A stretch of DNA of 64,000 nucleotides from Panicum virgatum (Eukaryota; Streptophyta; Magnoliopsida; Poales; Poaceae), in the NCBI RefSeq assembly GCF_016808335.1, contig NC_053138.1, positions 51,676,951 through 51,740,950 on the forward strand. Reading direction: 5' to 3'. Every line of letters starts with the position of its first letter. Within the stretch, counting starts at the first letter, position 1. Of the stretch, positions 45,186-56,648 are shown one piece after another. Both the position numbers and the translations under genes were made by a program. The notes beneath the pieces are model-generated. The model saw nothing but the letters and a program-made list of their open reading frames with translations. It was not told where the DNA came from and ran no database searches.

Positions 45186-45375
45186 ACAACGAGTCGAGCG
45201 GGACGCCAGCTTGTGAGAAGCGGTGGCGGAGGTGTTAGGGTAACACGCACAACCGAAGACCCGAAGGTGGTCGTAGCGAGGAGGGGTACCAAAAAGAGTG
45301 GTGTGGAGTGGGAGCAGGAGAATCAGTGGACGGAATACGGTTGAGCAAGTAGCTGGCGGTGTGGAGGCTCTCAGC

Positions 45376-46245
45376 CTAGAAGCGCGGGGGCAGAGAGGCC
45401 TGGATCAGAAGAGTGCACACGACGTCGTTCGTCGTGCGAATCATCCACTTAGCCTTGCCGTTCTGTGGAGAGGTATACGAACAAGACATACGCAGCTGAA
45501 CACCCCGAGAGAGGAAGAAGGAACGGAAGGTGGAGTTATCGAACTCAGGCCCGTTGTCACACTGGACGGCCTTAATGGTGAGGCCGAACTGAGTGGACAC
45601 CCAGGCAAAGAAGTGGAGGAGGGTGGGGAATGTCTCAGACTTTGCGTGCAAAGGAAAAGTCCAAGAGTAGTGTAAGAAATCATCGACCACCACCAGATAG
45701 TATCTATAGCCAGAAAGGCTAAGAACAGGAGAAGTCCACAGGTCACAGTGAACAAGATCAAAGGCATGCGTTGCATGCAAAGAAGAAGAAGAAAAAGAGA
45801 GTCGAACATGACGACCAAGCTGCCACGCATGGCAGAGGTGCTCAGCAGGAGCCCTAGTACCAGGAACATCGGTACTATGACTGAACTGAGCCAGAACGTC
45901 GCGGCCAGGGTGACCAAGACGGCGGTGCCAGGTGGTGGAAGACGGCATTGTGGCAAAAGCGGCAGACAAAGAAGAAGGCGAAAGTGGTGCAGCGGAAGAC
46001 GGAAGACGAAGGGTGTAAAGGGGCCCTGTACTGTCACACCGGAGGAGCGGATGCCGGGAGGCCGAATCCTTTACAGTGAGGCCAAAAGAGTCAAATTCGA
46101 TGGAACAAAAATTGTCAGCAGTAAACTGACGAATGGAAAGAAGGTTATGAACCATTCGAGGAGCAACAAGGACATTGGAAAGACGAAAAGAACAAGAAGC
46201 AGAACCCACGGCGGTGACAGGAAGGCAAGACCCATCACCAACCAT
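45376..46245 (-). pseudogene. Copia integrase core
   Basis: A GAG-pre-integrase region (WHRRLGHPG) is followed by HLCHAWQLGRH, where the second cysteine of the zinc site appears as tryptophan. The catalytic core follows: DLWTSP, QCDNGPEF, and then a position that reads NGKAKW where a glutamate is expected after alanine. The catalytic triad and zinc site are therefore both altered. Confidence 0.85.
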
Positions 46246-46310
46246 GATGGAAGAAGGACAAGAGGGGTGTAGGGGTCAGATAGAAGAGACAATACCGGCA
46301 TCTGGGTGGT

Positions 46311-46331
46311 GTGGAAGGAGGCACCCGAGTC
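46311..46331 (-). pseudogene. Copia protease active site
   Basis: On the - strand this encodes DSGASFH, the Copia aspartic protease motif, just upstream of the integrase ORF. Confidence 0.75.
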
Positions 46332-46360
46332 GGCGATCGACTCGGTGCTGACCGGCGGTG

Positions 46361-47578
46361 TCAGCCCATGGCATTGAAGGACTGCGTCAGTGCGGCCTGG
46401 TCCCCCCCGGCCAGGTCGGCTGCTGGCTGGGCTGAGCGGGTGAGGTCCAGAACGGCGCGACCGCGGGCGGCATACCGAATGCAGGCCACGCGGGCGCGGG
46501 CCCAGGCACGCGCGCCATGGCCAACGCGGCCGTCGCGAGCGCGGGCGCATGCACGGGAAGTCTGGCAGCAGGGGCGGCGCCGGGGCCCCGGGGAAGGCGG
46601 ATCTGGCGGCAGGGGCGGCAGCGGCGCCCTGGGGTAGCCACGCACCGGGGGCGGCAGCCTGCGCGGCGCACGCGGCACCGAGGTAGGCAGCGGCCCGCGT
46701 GGGGTCCTTGGGCGCGACGGCCTGCGCGTCATGCGCGGCGGCGAGGGAGGCGGCAGCCCGCGCGGCGGGCGCCACGGCCGGCGTGGCGGCGAGGGAGGCT
46801 GCGGCTTGCGCGACCTGCGCGGCGGGCGCGACAGCCTGTGCGGCGTGTGCCCGCGCGATGTGCGCGGCGGGCGCGACGGCCTGGACGAGCTTGGCCACGA
46901 CGAGCTTGGCCTCGAGGTCCCGCAGCACCTCCTGCGCGCACTCATGCGCGGTAGCAGGGGTGGCGCCGGGGGCCGCGAGAGGCGCCAGGGCGGCGGCGAG
47001 GGCATCGTTGGCCATAGGAGCTCCGGCGACGAGGGGCCACGAGCCCGCAACGAGGGTCGTGGCGGCACCTGGAGTGTCCGCGGGGGGCATGCCCTGCCCG
47101 TGGTAGGGAGGAGGAGGAGCGCCCGCGTCGGGGGCCCACACGCCCACGGGAAGGGCCCTGGCGCCGACAGCAGCAGGGGCGGCGCCCGCAGGGGGATCCC
47201 TGCAGCAGCAGCGGATGCAGCGGCCGCAGGGGCGATGGCAGCTGCAAGGGCTGGGGCGGGGGCGGGGGCCGAGCCCGCACGCGCGCCCCCTGCTCCAATT
47301 GCCGCCTCCCCTGCTCCGATCGCGGCCGGGGCCGGCGCGTCCCCTGCTCCAGTCGCACCAAGGGTCGGCGCAGGGGGAGGCGGCCAAGCGCCCATGGCCG
47401 GCGTAGGGAGCTGCGCCAGGGGAGGAGGAATCCCGGCGACGAGGGCGGCGGCGGCAGCGCCCGAGACGCCCGCGGGTGCAGTGCCCGTGGCACCCGCGGC
47501 GGCGGCGGCTACGGCAGCAGCATAGGAGGGAAGAGGGGGGAAGGAGGAGAGGGGAGGGGCCGGCGGCCGGCCAGCCAT
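46361..47578 (-). pseudogene. Copia gag region, replaced by Ala/Pro-rich repeats
   Basis: An ATG near the 5' LTR (MAGRPPAPPLSSF) opens a 405-codon frame that is almost entirely Ala, Pro, Gly and Arg. The alternative frame has alanine-rich repeats such as AQAVAPAAQVAQA. No gag core or CCHC knuckle was found where Copia gag should be. The region is internally repetitive and very GC-rich, so expansion or replacement of gag is likely. Confidence 0.5.
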
Positions 47579-47758
47579 GGCGGCGGCGGCGGCAGGAAGG
47601 GTGGAGAGGAGAGAGGAAGGAGAAAACCTAAGCTAATGACACCATGTAGGAGAGAATAATGTGATCTATTCCTCCAAACCTTAGAAGGTTGAGATATATA
47701 GTTCCTATACATGGACCTCTAGATGGGCCTCTATACATGAGCTCAATATACACCAACA

Positions 47759-48513
47759 ATCTTCATGATAAGGGCCTGCATTATTAGCTTCAGCACTCAA
47801 GTACCAGTGTCCTAAACTAGTACTAGTGCAGCTACTAGATCAATGTATGGTGGTTAACATGTAGTGCTGTATGCTTAAATGGACACTTATCATTGACAGA
47901 TACTTAGGGCATGGAAAGTTAGGCGCATAATTATTATTCTTGTTGAAACTAAATTTAGTTTGGCTTCAAAAGAGCATTCAAGAATGACTATTGTTGAAGA
48001 GGTTGGGTGACTGGAAAAGAATCCAATAAGTGTTTGGTTTGCGTGAATTAGTAGAAGGGAAGGAGAACTTAGAGAAGGAAGACTTCAAGTTTCTTGCTTA
48101 GTTCATGCCTTCATGGGTTCATGGGTATAGGAATTTTAGTGGGATGGAGGAGAGAATTTCAGAGCTCACCTCCCACCCAGTATCCTAAAATGAAGGGTAG
48201 AGGTGGTAATATATTTTTAGGTGGAACATCGATGAATCATCATGGCATGTTGAGTTACAATTCTCTACTGCTAAACCTATCAACCAAATACTGGTTCATC
48301 ATGATTTAAGTTGTATATATAATCTCCCAGTGCGAAACCAATTCAATGAAACGGTTGAATAAGAACTCCTTGCTGGACTTTGCCCTTATATAACCCCAGT
48401 ACGCAGCATATATAAAAGACAAACTGGGCTCAAGTGAAGCCTACAAGGGAGACCAAAAAACAAAAGCCCCTGCCGAGAAAGAAAGCAGCCCATGCTGCGA
48501 AATTAACTGGATG
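47759..48513. other. Intergenic, no gene seen
   Basis: AT-rich flank between the Copia element and the fold-back element. Short ORFs only. Confidence 0.5.
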
Positions 48514-48524
48514 CCCCAACCCAG

Positions 48525-49684
48525 CGCCTTTTTTATTTTTATATTTTTTAAAATCATTTTTTACAGAAATATATTTTCGGTTTCATAATTTACAGTTTTG
48601 TACCCCTACAGCCCGGCGGCGGGGCGGCTGGGTACTGGCGGGGCGGTAGATACCTGAATGTAAATAAAATTTATTTTTAATCGTATTTTGGCCCCTGGGG
48701 GTACCTGCCGCCCCCCTGCCGGACGGCAGGGTACCTACCGCCAACTGGCGGGGCGTTAGGCCAGGCAAAAAAATATTTTCTTTTTAGTTTCCAGAACAGT
48801 GAACTTCTAAATTCAATTAAAAATTATAGAAAAATCAAAAAATGCAAACTAAATTTTGATAGGATTCTTAAATCAAGATCTACAGAGAAAAAATACTCAT
48901 GCATTTGAAATGTCAATTTTGCCCCTCTAAAATTTTAGGTTGTGTTTAATCTAGTTTATTTTGTATCTGTTGTTCTATTTGTCTAAAAATCTTGAAAATT
49001 TTGTGGTAGCCTAATTTTTGCATGTGTATTTCACTGGAAAATTTTCAGGTGCATAGCCTAGGTGCATGTTTGTGGATCTATTATTCTACTGCTAAATGAT
49101 GGAAATCCAACAATAATAGATCCACAAATATGCACTTAGCCTATGCACCTGAAAATTTTCCAGTGGAATACACATGAAAAGAGTACTCTATCACAAAATT
49201 TTCAGGATTTTTAGACAAACAGAACAACAGATACAAAATAAACTAGATTAAACACAACCTAAAATTTTAGAGGGGCAAAATTGACATTTCACATGCATGA
49301 GTATTTTTTCTCTGTAGATCTTGATTTAAGAAACCTATCAAAATTTAATTTGTATTTTTTGATTTTTTTATAATTTTTAATTGAATTTAAAAGTTCACTG
49401 TTCTGAAAACTAAAAAGAAAATAATTTTTTGCCTGGCCTACCGCCCCGCCAGTTGGCGGTAGGTACCCTGCCGTCCGGCAAGGGGGCGGCAGGCTCCCCC
49501 AAAGGTCAAAATGCGATTAAAAATAAATTTTATTTACATTCAGGTCCCTACCGCCCCGCCAGTTGGCAGCAGGTACCCTGCCGCCCCGCAGCCGGGCGGT
49601 AGGGGTACAAAACTGTAAATTATGAAACCAATAATATATTTTTGTAAAAAATAATTTTAAAAAATATAAAAATAAAAAAGACGC
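48525..49684. mobile_element. Fold-back MULE-type element carrying a gypsy LTR segment
   Basis: The flanking duplication CCCCAACCCAG occurs at 48514-48524 and 49685-49695. The two arms (about 48525-49085 and 49112-49684) are reverse complements, separated by about 26 bases near 49086-49111. The ends match the AT-rich plus CCGCC-module termini of the MULE at 17919. The inner about 320 bases of each arm are of different origin and match 62030-62365. No transposase. A transcript through it would form one long near-perfect hairpin. Confidence 0.85.
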
Positions 49685-49695
49685 CCCCAACCCAG

Positions 49696-51193
49696 CCCAA
49701 TATGTTGTGGGTCGGCAAACCTGTTCAACCGGGCCATGATGGCAGCCAGACGCGGCGCATTTTTTTTTTGATTTGGAATGATTTTCCCGGCCCGCCGGTC
49801 CCAGGGGGTGTGCGTCAGAGCGGCGGCGGGAGAGCACGCTGGTGACGACGATGCGCCGCCCCTGGACGAGTTGGGGCTAGCTCGCCTTCCGCCGCCGGGG
49901 ATGAGGCCCGATCCTCCCGTGGAGTTAGTCCATGCTCCTCGATCGGCGGCGACCGACGTGCCCAACACTCTGGCCGGCCTCTACGATCCCGACGCTGGCG
50001 GCTGCGTGCGGCGTCCGCACACTGCCCGGCCTCGACGCCCGCAGGAACCGCCCAGTCGCCGTCGGCCACCGCTGCTGCTTCGACTGGCCTCGCGACCACC
50101 GCGGCGGGAACCAACCAGCAAGTGGGGGCGTTCAGTTTCTGTTTGTCTTGTTCACCTCCATCTGTGCCGGTCGGGAGGGCGCGACGCGACGGAACACATT
50201 TTTCTTCTTTGAGAAAATACGCGACGGAACACATGGACTACTGACTGTTTGACTCCGTGATGTGATTGATTGTGTGAACACTGGGCCGAGAGCCAAGTGT
50301 CCGGCCCAGTCATGGTCCGCGACCCTGCCGTGCTAAACACAGATGTAGTAGCAGCACACCCTAAAAAAAAGACTCCCTAACAATCGAGTAAAAATATCAT
50401 GATGCCATCAGTCAGTTTTTCAGCCAATAGAATAATTAAGGCCACAAAACATTAGTAGTTGTCAAAATTTGAGTGACCACAAGATAAAAAAACATTCCTG
50501 ACAACAAACCTATCATCTACCAACTAGAAGCTTTTCTACAGAAAAATACAAAAGGCCATAACATGGACAGGACAATAATTTAAAAACATACATGAACTGA
50601 ACTGATAATATAAAAATATACTGATGGTAACAGGAGGGGGCGGATCCGGTGGGGGAATAAACGCATCCAGCTATCGAGGCCCTGGATCCAGTCATGGAGG
50701 CCCCGGATCGAGCTCAGGAAAGGCGGTCGACAAGCACAGACTGATGGTTGACCCAGCGCCGGTGAGTGAAGGAGATGACGTGCAAGAGAGAGAGGCCGCC
50801 TTTACCAGGGATACTCGCGCCGGAGGCATCGCTGGCTGGCCCAGCCTCAGGCACCATGTGGGGCCTGCCGGCGCCCGGGCACCGGCAGGACCCGCCGGCA
50901 CTGGGGACATCCACGCCGCCCGGCGCCCGCCCGCCCCCTTACGCTCGCCCACCCGCCCGCGCCTACGGATGCCACCGGGATGTGGCGGCGGCCATGGCCG
51001 CCGCTGCGCCGGAGGACGAGCAGGCCAGGGCCCGACACTAGATGGAGACGAAGGGGGAGGAGGGGGGAGTGGAGCCGCCCGCGCCGCGCCGGCCGCCACG
51101 GCCGTCCCCGTGCAGCGCCGAGGTCGGAGTGATGGGGAGGCGGAGGAAGCGATAAGGGACGGCGGCGTTTTTTTACCGAAGAAGAAGGCGACT
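49696..51193. other. Intergenic, GC-rich, no confident gene
   Basis: Two GC-rich patches (49780-50210 and 50640-51170) have open frames on both strands but no domains, no codon-bias contrast and no exon partners. A GCGACGGAACACAT unit is duplicated near 50180 and 50220. A 65-base segment at 50558-50622 is identical to 57391-57455. Confidence 0.45.
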
Positions 51194-51201
51194 TTTTTTT
51201 A

Positions 51202-52129
51202 GGGTAAAGTCCGTTTTTCAACCCTGAACTATCACGATAGTCCGATTTTGGCTCTTGAACTACGAAACCGGACATCCTACACCTCCAACTAACGAAACCG
51301 TTTGCAAAACAACCCTAGCTCAGCCAAAGGCAAACTTCACACCTCTCTCAATTAAATAATAAAGAAAGCATAGTTAATATTGTCTAAAAATCATGATATT
51401 TTTTTGGGAGGTAGATAAAAAGAGAAGGAATTTATTTTGGCTAGATGTGATACATTAAACATAATGGAATTTAAATTATAAAATTTTAAAAATGGGTAGA
51501 ATTCAAAATTTCTTCAATTTTTGGGGTAGCTTAACCTTTGATAAAAATGAACTAAAAATTTGATAATTCATAATTTTTTATTTAGTTTAATAAAGTATTT
51601 TTTGTTGGCCTAAGTTTTTATGAAAGTTTTTGAATTCCTTCACAACGCTCAAATTTGATTCCTCAAATTTTAATTTATGAATTTTCTATAGAACTTGGGC
51701 TAATAAAAAGTACTTAACTAAACTAAATAAAAAATTATGAATTATTATATTTTTATTGCATTTTTATCATAGGTTTAGCTGACCTAAAAATTCAAGGAAT
51801 TTTGAATTCTACCTATTTTTAAAATTTTATAATTCAAATTCCATTATGTTTAATGTTTCACATCTAGCCAATATAAATTCCTTATCTTTTGATCTACCTC
51901 CCCAAAAAATATCATGATTTTTAGACAATATTAACTATGCTTTCTTTATTATTTAATTGAGAGAAGTGTGAAATTCGAAAATTTTACTGTAGCAAAACCG
52001 CCTTTGGCAGAGCCAGGGTTGTTTTTTCAAACGGTTTCGTTAGTTGGAGGTGTAGTATGTCCGGTTTCGTAGTTCAAAAGCTAAAATCGGACTATGGTGA
52101 TAGTTAAGGGTTGAAAAACAGACTTTACC
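51202..52129. mobile_element. Fold-back DNA element (MULE/MITE type)
   Basis: Ends GGGTAAAGTCCGTTTTTCAA and its complement TTGAAAAACAGACTTTACC are flanked by TTTTTTTA at 51194-51201 and 52130-52137, an 8-bp target duplication. The arms remain largely complementary over about 440 bases each, AT-rich and non-coding. Confidence 0.8.
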
Positions 52130-52137
52130 TTTTTTTA

Positions 52138-53640
52138 CCGGAAAAGGAGGGGCGTGGAGGAGATATTTACCGCGAGATGTGAAGGAGAATGAGTGGAAGA
52201 GGGTTTATGGGACGACGTGGGTCGTCGATGGCCAAGCAAAGTTATCTACTGAGGAAGCAGGTGGACACGTGGACATAAGGAGCTGCCGGAGGCAACCATA
52301 CGATGGAATCAGGTAATGGAATCGGATAGTAAAATTTTTTGAAAATCGGATTCGGATACAACCACATAACATTTATATTAAAATCGAATACTAATACAAA
52401 TATTCAAATTAGTATTTTAAATAGATACAAAAACGAATAATTTTGGTACTGTAGTAAAACACTGTAGAAAAGGTCACTGTTTCACGATTACTGTTTGCCA
52501 CGGTAGCACGGGTACTGTTCACGCACATCTAAATCGTCAATCGCCGGATGGACGGCTGTCAGGGTGGAATGTCACCGCTACGGTGTTCAGCATGTCACCG
52601 AATGGCTTCGCCGGCTTTGGACTCACTCGGTTCCACCCTTGACTCCTTGAGCCTCCACTTTGTCCTTCTCCCTCAGGCATAGTCGTCCGTTCCCCTTCTC
52701 AGCTTCTCCCTCCACTCCGAGCAAACACCGCGACGATTCTCCACGACGTGAGCACTCTGATCCATTCGCAATCTTCCCCCCGTGCCCCTGCACTCATCTC
52801 TCTCCTTCTTCTGTTTGCTCGATTCTTCCCTGCGAGCCGCGCCAGACTGTCCCAATCCTATCCAGTGGATCTGCTACTGTAAACCCCTGATGCTTTCTTA
52901 GTGTTTTAGCATATTGCTTGAGAAAATGATTTTGGACCTTAAAGCAGTACTTCATGTCTGTGCCTATCCTGCTATCCATGCTCTGAAGTCTGTAAGCTGT
53001 TCAGATCCAAAAACTGGTTGGCTCGTACTCTAAACAAATTTAGTTGGCTCAGATAGATTTGGGTTGTTGTTATTTTCTTTTAGCACCTTTCTTGGATTTA
53101 TGGATTGACGACGTACCAAATTATTAGGTGCGTAAAAACATCTATTTCATATGCACGCCAAAGTTTAGTGAAAGGTATTTAAGAGGAGTAACAATAGCAG
53201 AGTACTGCACTTCACATTTTTCCTTAAATATTCATTTAGTTGCTAGATGATTGATTTATTCTTTTGGAGATATTAAAGTGGAGTCAACTTGGAGCTTAGT
53301 CCACTGCACTGCACTGTTGTGAAGTTGGGCAGTTTTATGTTGGGGCACTTGTACATACGAAATAAGGTGGTGACTTAGTAGAAGATGCAGTTAGGTGCCT
53401 TCATACTTTTTTTTTAAAAATACTTCTCAGGGTGAATGTAACAAACCTAACAATATGTCTTGGTTCTCCTATCTTGACACAACTGATTTCTTCTCTCATA
53501 CATCTATCTTTGTTTGCTGAAATATTTGATACAGAAACAGCAACCCGACTCACAGAAGGTACCCTGCATGCTGGGGAAGACAAATAGATGTTGGCTGTCA
53601 TGTGAAAATGCTTTGCAGTCAGGATTTTGCTTGAAAGAAG
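52138..53640. other. Upstream region of the kinase gene
   Basis: Contains a pyrimidine-rich, exon-like stretch near 52650-52880 that may be 5' untranslated sequence, followed by intron-like AT-rich DNA. No coding exon could be linked to the kinase start at 53641. Confidence 0.4.
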
Positions 53641-54994
53641 ATGAATGGTGAGTCTAGTAGTTATGATAAGGTGGAGAGCCTGTTACAAGGTGGAAGTTCA
53701 GAACCACACAATGTGCCACTAGAGTATTTGAGAAACATCACAAACAACTTCTCTAATGAGCTACTGCTTGGTGAAGGTGCTTTTGGCACGGTATATAAAG
53801 TAAGATTGAACCACATATTTCAAACTTGCCAAACATATGTCACCAGACTGTGCACAAACTCAGGCATGTACTAATAAGAGAGTTGAAACAGGGAGTGCTA
53901 CAAAATGGGGAAACGATTGCCGTGAAGAAACTTAAGTTGTCAATACCAGGAGTTCATGATAGGCAATTTGAGAATGAAGCCAGTCATCTTATGAGGCTTA
54001 AACACCCAAATGTAGTGCTACTTGTAGGCTGGTGTTCTGAAACACAGTATATACCTATGGAGTACAACGGAACATACGTCTGTGCTGAGAAGCCAGAAAG
54101 GTTGCTTTGCTTGGAGTACATGCCTAAAGGAAATCTTCGTGGGTTTCTTTCAGGTATAACAATTCAACAGAGGCACATCCTGTTCTTCTTTCATTTGCTA
54201 CTATATATAATGTGGTTAGAGCATGCCCATTTTTCATTTCATATTGCACTTTGAGAATGCTTCTTTGCAAATGCAGATGAATCTTCTGGACTTGGTTGGG
54301 ACACACGCTACAAAATAATTCAGGGTATCTGTTATGGTTTACGTTATCTCCACGAGGAATGGCAACTTAATGTCCCTATTGTTCACATGGATCTGAAGCC
54401 TGCAAACATATTGCTCGATAACAATATGGTGCCGAAAATTGCAGACTTTGGCTTGTCAAGACTCTTCAGTGAGGAGAAAACTTGGACCTGCACAATAAGT
54501 CGCGATGGAACATTGTATGTCTAATGGCTCTTGATAGTTCATTCTTTCAGGGATAGCTAAAATGAATTGTCTGTACAGTTGTCCCATGGCTTTAAGGTTG
54601 ACGCACTCATGTTGAAATGCAGGGGTTACATGTCCCCAGAATACATAAACAAGGGTATAGTCTCAACAAAGTCGGACATATTCAGTTTGGGTGTAATAAT
54701 CATAGAGATAATGACAGGACGCAGAGACTACCCAGATGATACTGGAACACCTTCCGAGGAATTTATTGAGATAGTAAGGAAATTATATTTCGACTTTCAA
54801 GGCAGAGTCGCTTTCTTAAGAGAGATGGTGTTACTCTTTGCTTCGTGGTGATATTTTAGATTTGTGTGATTTTGCAGGTACTGCATAACTGGAGTCAGAG
54901 AAACATGGTAAAAAAATTATCTGAGGTATCACTAGAGGTTGATTATCAACAAATAAGAAGATGCATTCAGATTGGTCTAGACTCTGAAAACTGA
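53641..54994 (+). pseudogene. Receptor-like Ser/Thr kinase (CRK-like), frameshifted near the C-terminus
   Basis: Exons 53641-53799, 53892-54153, 54277-54514, 54623-54773 and 54878-54994 join in phase. Kinase motifs in order are the glycine loop LGEGAFGTVYK, the lysine in TIAVKKLK, and a catalytic loop [13 protein letters not shown] with methionine in place of the usual arginine (non-RD type). They continue with DFGLSRLF, the activation-segment end GYMSPEY and [13 protein letters not shown]. There is no signal peptide, ectodomain or membrane segment, so it is either a cytoplasmic kinase or the 3' part of a receptor kinase. In the last exon a TGA at 54992-54994 ends the frame. The next frame continues with the expected family sequence (DRSKRPTISQIIKAL) to about 55077, so a small deletion has shifted the frame. 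The kinase core may still be translated. Confidence 0.8.
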
Positions 54995-55393
54995 TCGGTC
55001 CAAAAGGCCAACAATAAGTCAAATTATCAAGGCACTCCACAGACCGGAAAGTGCAGATCCTAGCAATATAAAAGGGGTAAGGTCACCAGCAAACATGGTT
55101 TCATCATATAATCTTTTCTATACAGGGATGAACCCTTGATTGCACCAGAATAGTGATAGATAAAATACTATGTGTTACATTTGTTTTCCTCTTGTTTATT
55201 TTCATCTGAGATTCGAAGGATGATGTTTAGTAGTCTTCCGTTCAATGGAGGCGTGTTCAATACTACTAGCTTAGTACTACAAGGCTTGTAGTTCTAATTG
55301 TAATGTTTAGTAGTGTTCCAGTGGGGCGGCAACCCTCATCACCGTCTGCCTCCTTTGGTCTGCAACTGAAAGACTCTCTCTGCCTTTTTCCAG
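54995..55393. other. Shifted kinase tail and short intergenic region
   Basis: The first 85 bases carry the out-of-frame kinase C-terminus. The rest is AT-rich until an intron-like stretch preceding the first heavy-metal exon. No start exon for the next gene was found here. Confidence 0.5.
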
Positions 55394-56374
55394 GAGATGG
55401 TGATGCTCAAGATCCAGCTGCACTGCAACTGCATCAAGCGCCACATCTCCGAGATCAAAGGTGAGGTTTTCCTTAGTATCCGCCGCGGTTTTGTTCCCAT
55501 CCCATCCCAAGCGAATCGTCAAAAGGCCGTGAGCTTTTTCGTTGAGATTTAATATATTGGATTGGACTAGACCTGACAATTTGTGTGCTGATTGATTCCA
55601 TTCCAGGCGTGAAGGATGTGGAGTTCGATGCCGCCAAGGACCTGGTGAAGGTGACCGGCACCATGGACGTCGCCGCTCTGCTGGCTTACCTCAGGGAGAA
55701 GCTCAGTCGAGACGTCGAAGTCGTCGCGCCAGGCAAGAAGGACGACGGCGGCGACAAGCCCAAGGAGGTCAGTTACTTGCTGGCCGATTATTATTCGAGT
55801 CCGGTGGGGCGGCGACCCTCGTCACCGTCTGCCTCCTCTGGTCTGCAACTGAAAGACTCTCTCTGCCTTTTTCCAGGAGACGGTGACGCTCAAGATCCGG
55901 CTGCACTGCGACGGCTGCATCGACCGCATCAAGCGCCGCATCTCCAAGATCAAAGGTGAGGTTTTCCTTCGTATCCACCGCGGTTTTGTTCCCATCCCAT
56001 CCCAAGCGAATCGTCAAAAGGCCGTGAGCTTTTTCGTCGAGATTTAATACCTTGGATTGGACTGGACCTGACAATTTTGTGCGCTGATTGATTCCATTCC
56101 AGGCGTGAAGGATGTGGCGTTCGACGCCGCCAAGGACCTGGTGAAGGTGACAGGCACCATGGACGCCGCCGCTCTGCCGGCTTACCTCAGGGAGAAGCTC
56201 AGCCGGAACGTCGAAGTCGTTGCGCCAGGCAAGAAGGACGGCGGCGGCGGCAAGAAGGACAAGGGCGCAGGAGACGGGGGAGAGAAGGACGGCGGGGGCG
56301 AGGAGAAGAAGGAAAAGGTCGCGGCCGCCTCCGCGTCGGATACGCCGATGCCCCTGGCCGACGCCGGCATGTAG
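55394..56374 (+). pseudogene. Heavy-metal-associated (HIPP-type) gene, two tandem HMA units
   Basis: Four exons join in phase: 55394-55460, 55607-55767, 55877-55955 and 56103-56374. Each pair encodes one HMA domain of about 75 residues. The second unit has the metal-binding LHCDGCIDRIKRR. The first has lost 12 bases in frame and reads LHCNCIKRH, removing the CX2C spacing. A lysine/glycine-rich linker follows the second domain. The frame ends in TAG at 56372. Beyond it the same frame continues through further TAGs (56405, 56528) into NPNTCSVI and TGA, a CaaX-type isoprenylation tail as in HIPP proteins. No first exon or start codon is visible upstream. HIPPs bind metals such as copper or cadmium and are lipid-anchored; this copy has lost that tail. 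Confidence 0.75.
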
Positions 56375-56648
56375 CAGATGTCGCCTGACTACGGGTACGG
56401 CGTGTAGCCGCCGGCTCTGCGGCGCCGCCCCACCACCCAACCACGCCGGCTTCAACCCAACAACGCCGGTGTCCATTACCCTCCCCCGCCGGCCTACGGG
56501 TACGGTGCCTCCCACCTCCACGCACCCTAGATGTTCAGCGACAAGAACCCCAACACCTGCTCCGTCATTTGAGCTCTCTCGATCGCTCCGCCAGTTTGCC
56601 GATGCCGCCGCACCTAGGCACCCCGTCGTATCGAACCAAGAACCATTA

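Larger units (their letters stand above)
42740..47758 (-). mobile_element. Degenerate Ty1/Copia retrotransposon with short LTRs
   Basis: LTRs at 42740-42841 (102 bp) and 47645-47758 (114 bp) begin TGTAGGAGAG and end CACCAACA; the right one has 12 extra bases. The 5-bp target duplication ATCTT flanks both. Orientation is - strand: a primer-site-like TGGTGTCATTAGC adjoins the right LTR and a GGGGGGG tract the left. Domain order from 5' is gag-like, protease, integrase, reverse transcriptase, RNase H, as in Copia. Every domain is damaged. Confidence 0.92.

Noticed and set aside
46517..47525. Several + strand ORFs over the Copia gag region
   Set aside because: They are antisense shadows of a GC-rich repetitive block; the element reads on the - strand.
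49778..51202. Possible genes in two GC-rich patches
   Set aside because: Open frames occur on both strands with no homology, splice partners or consistent start; left as unexplained intergenic DNA.
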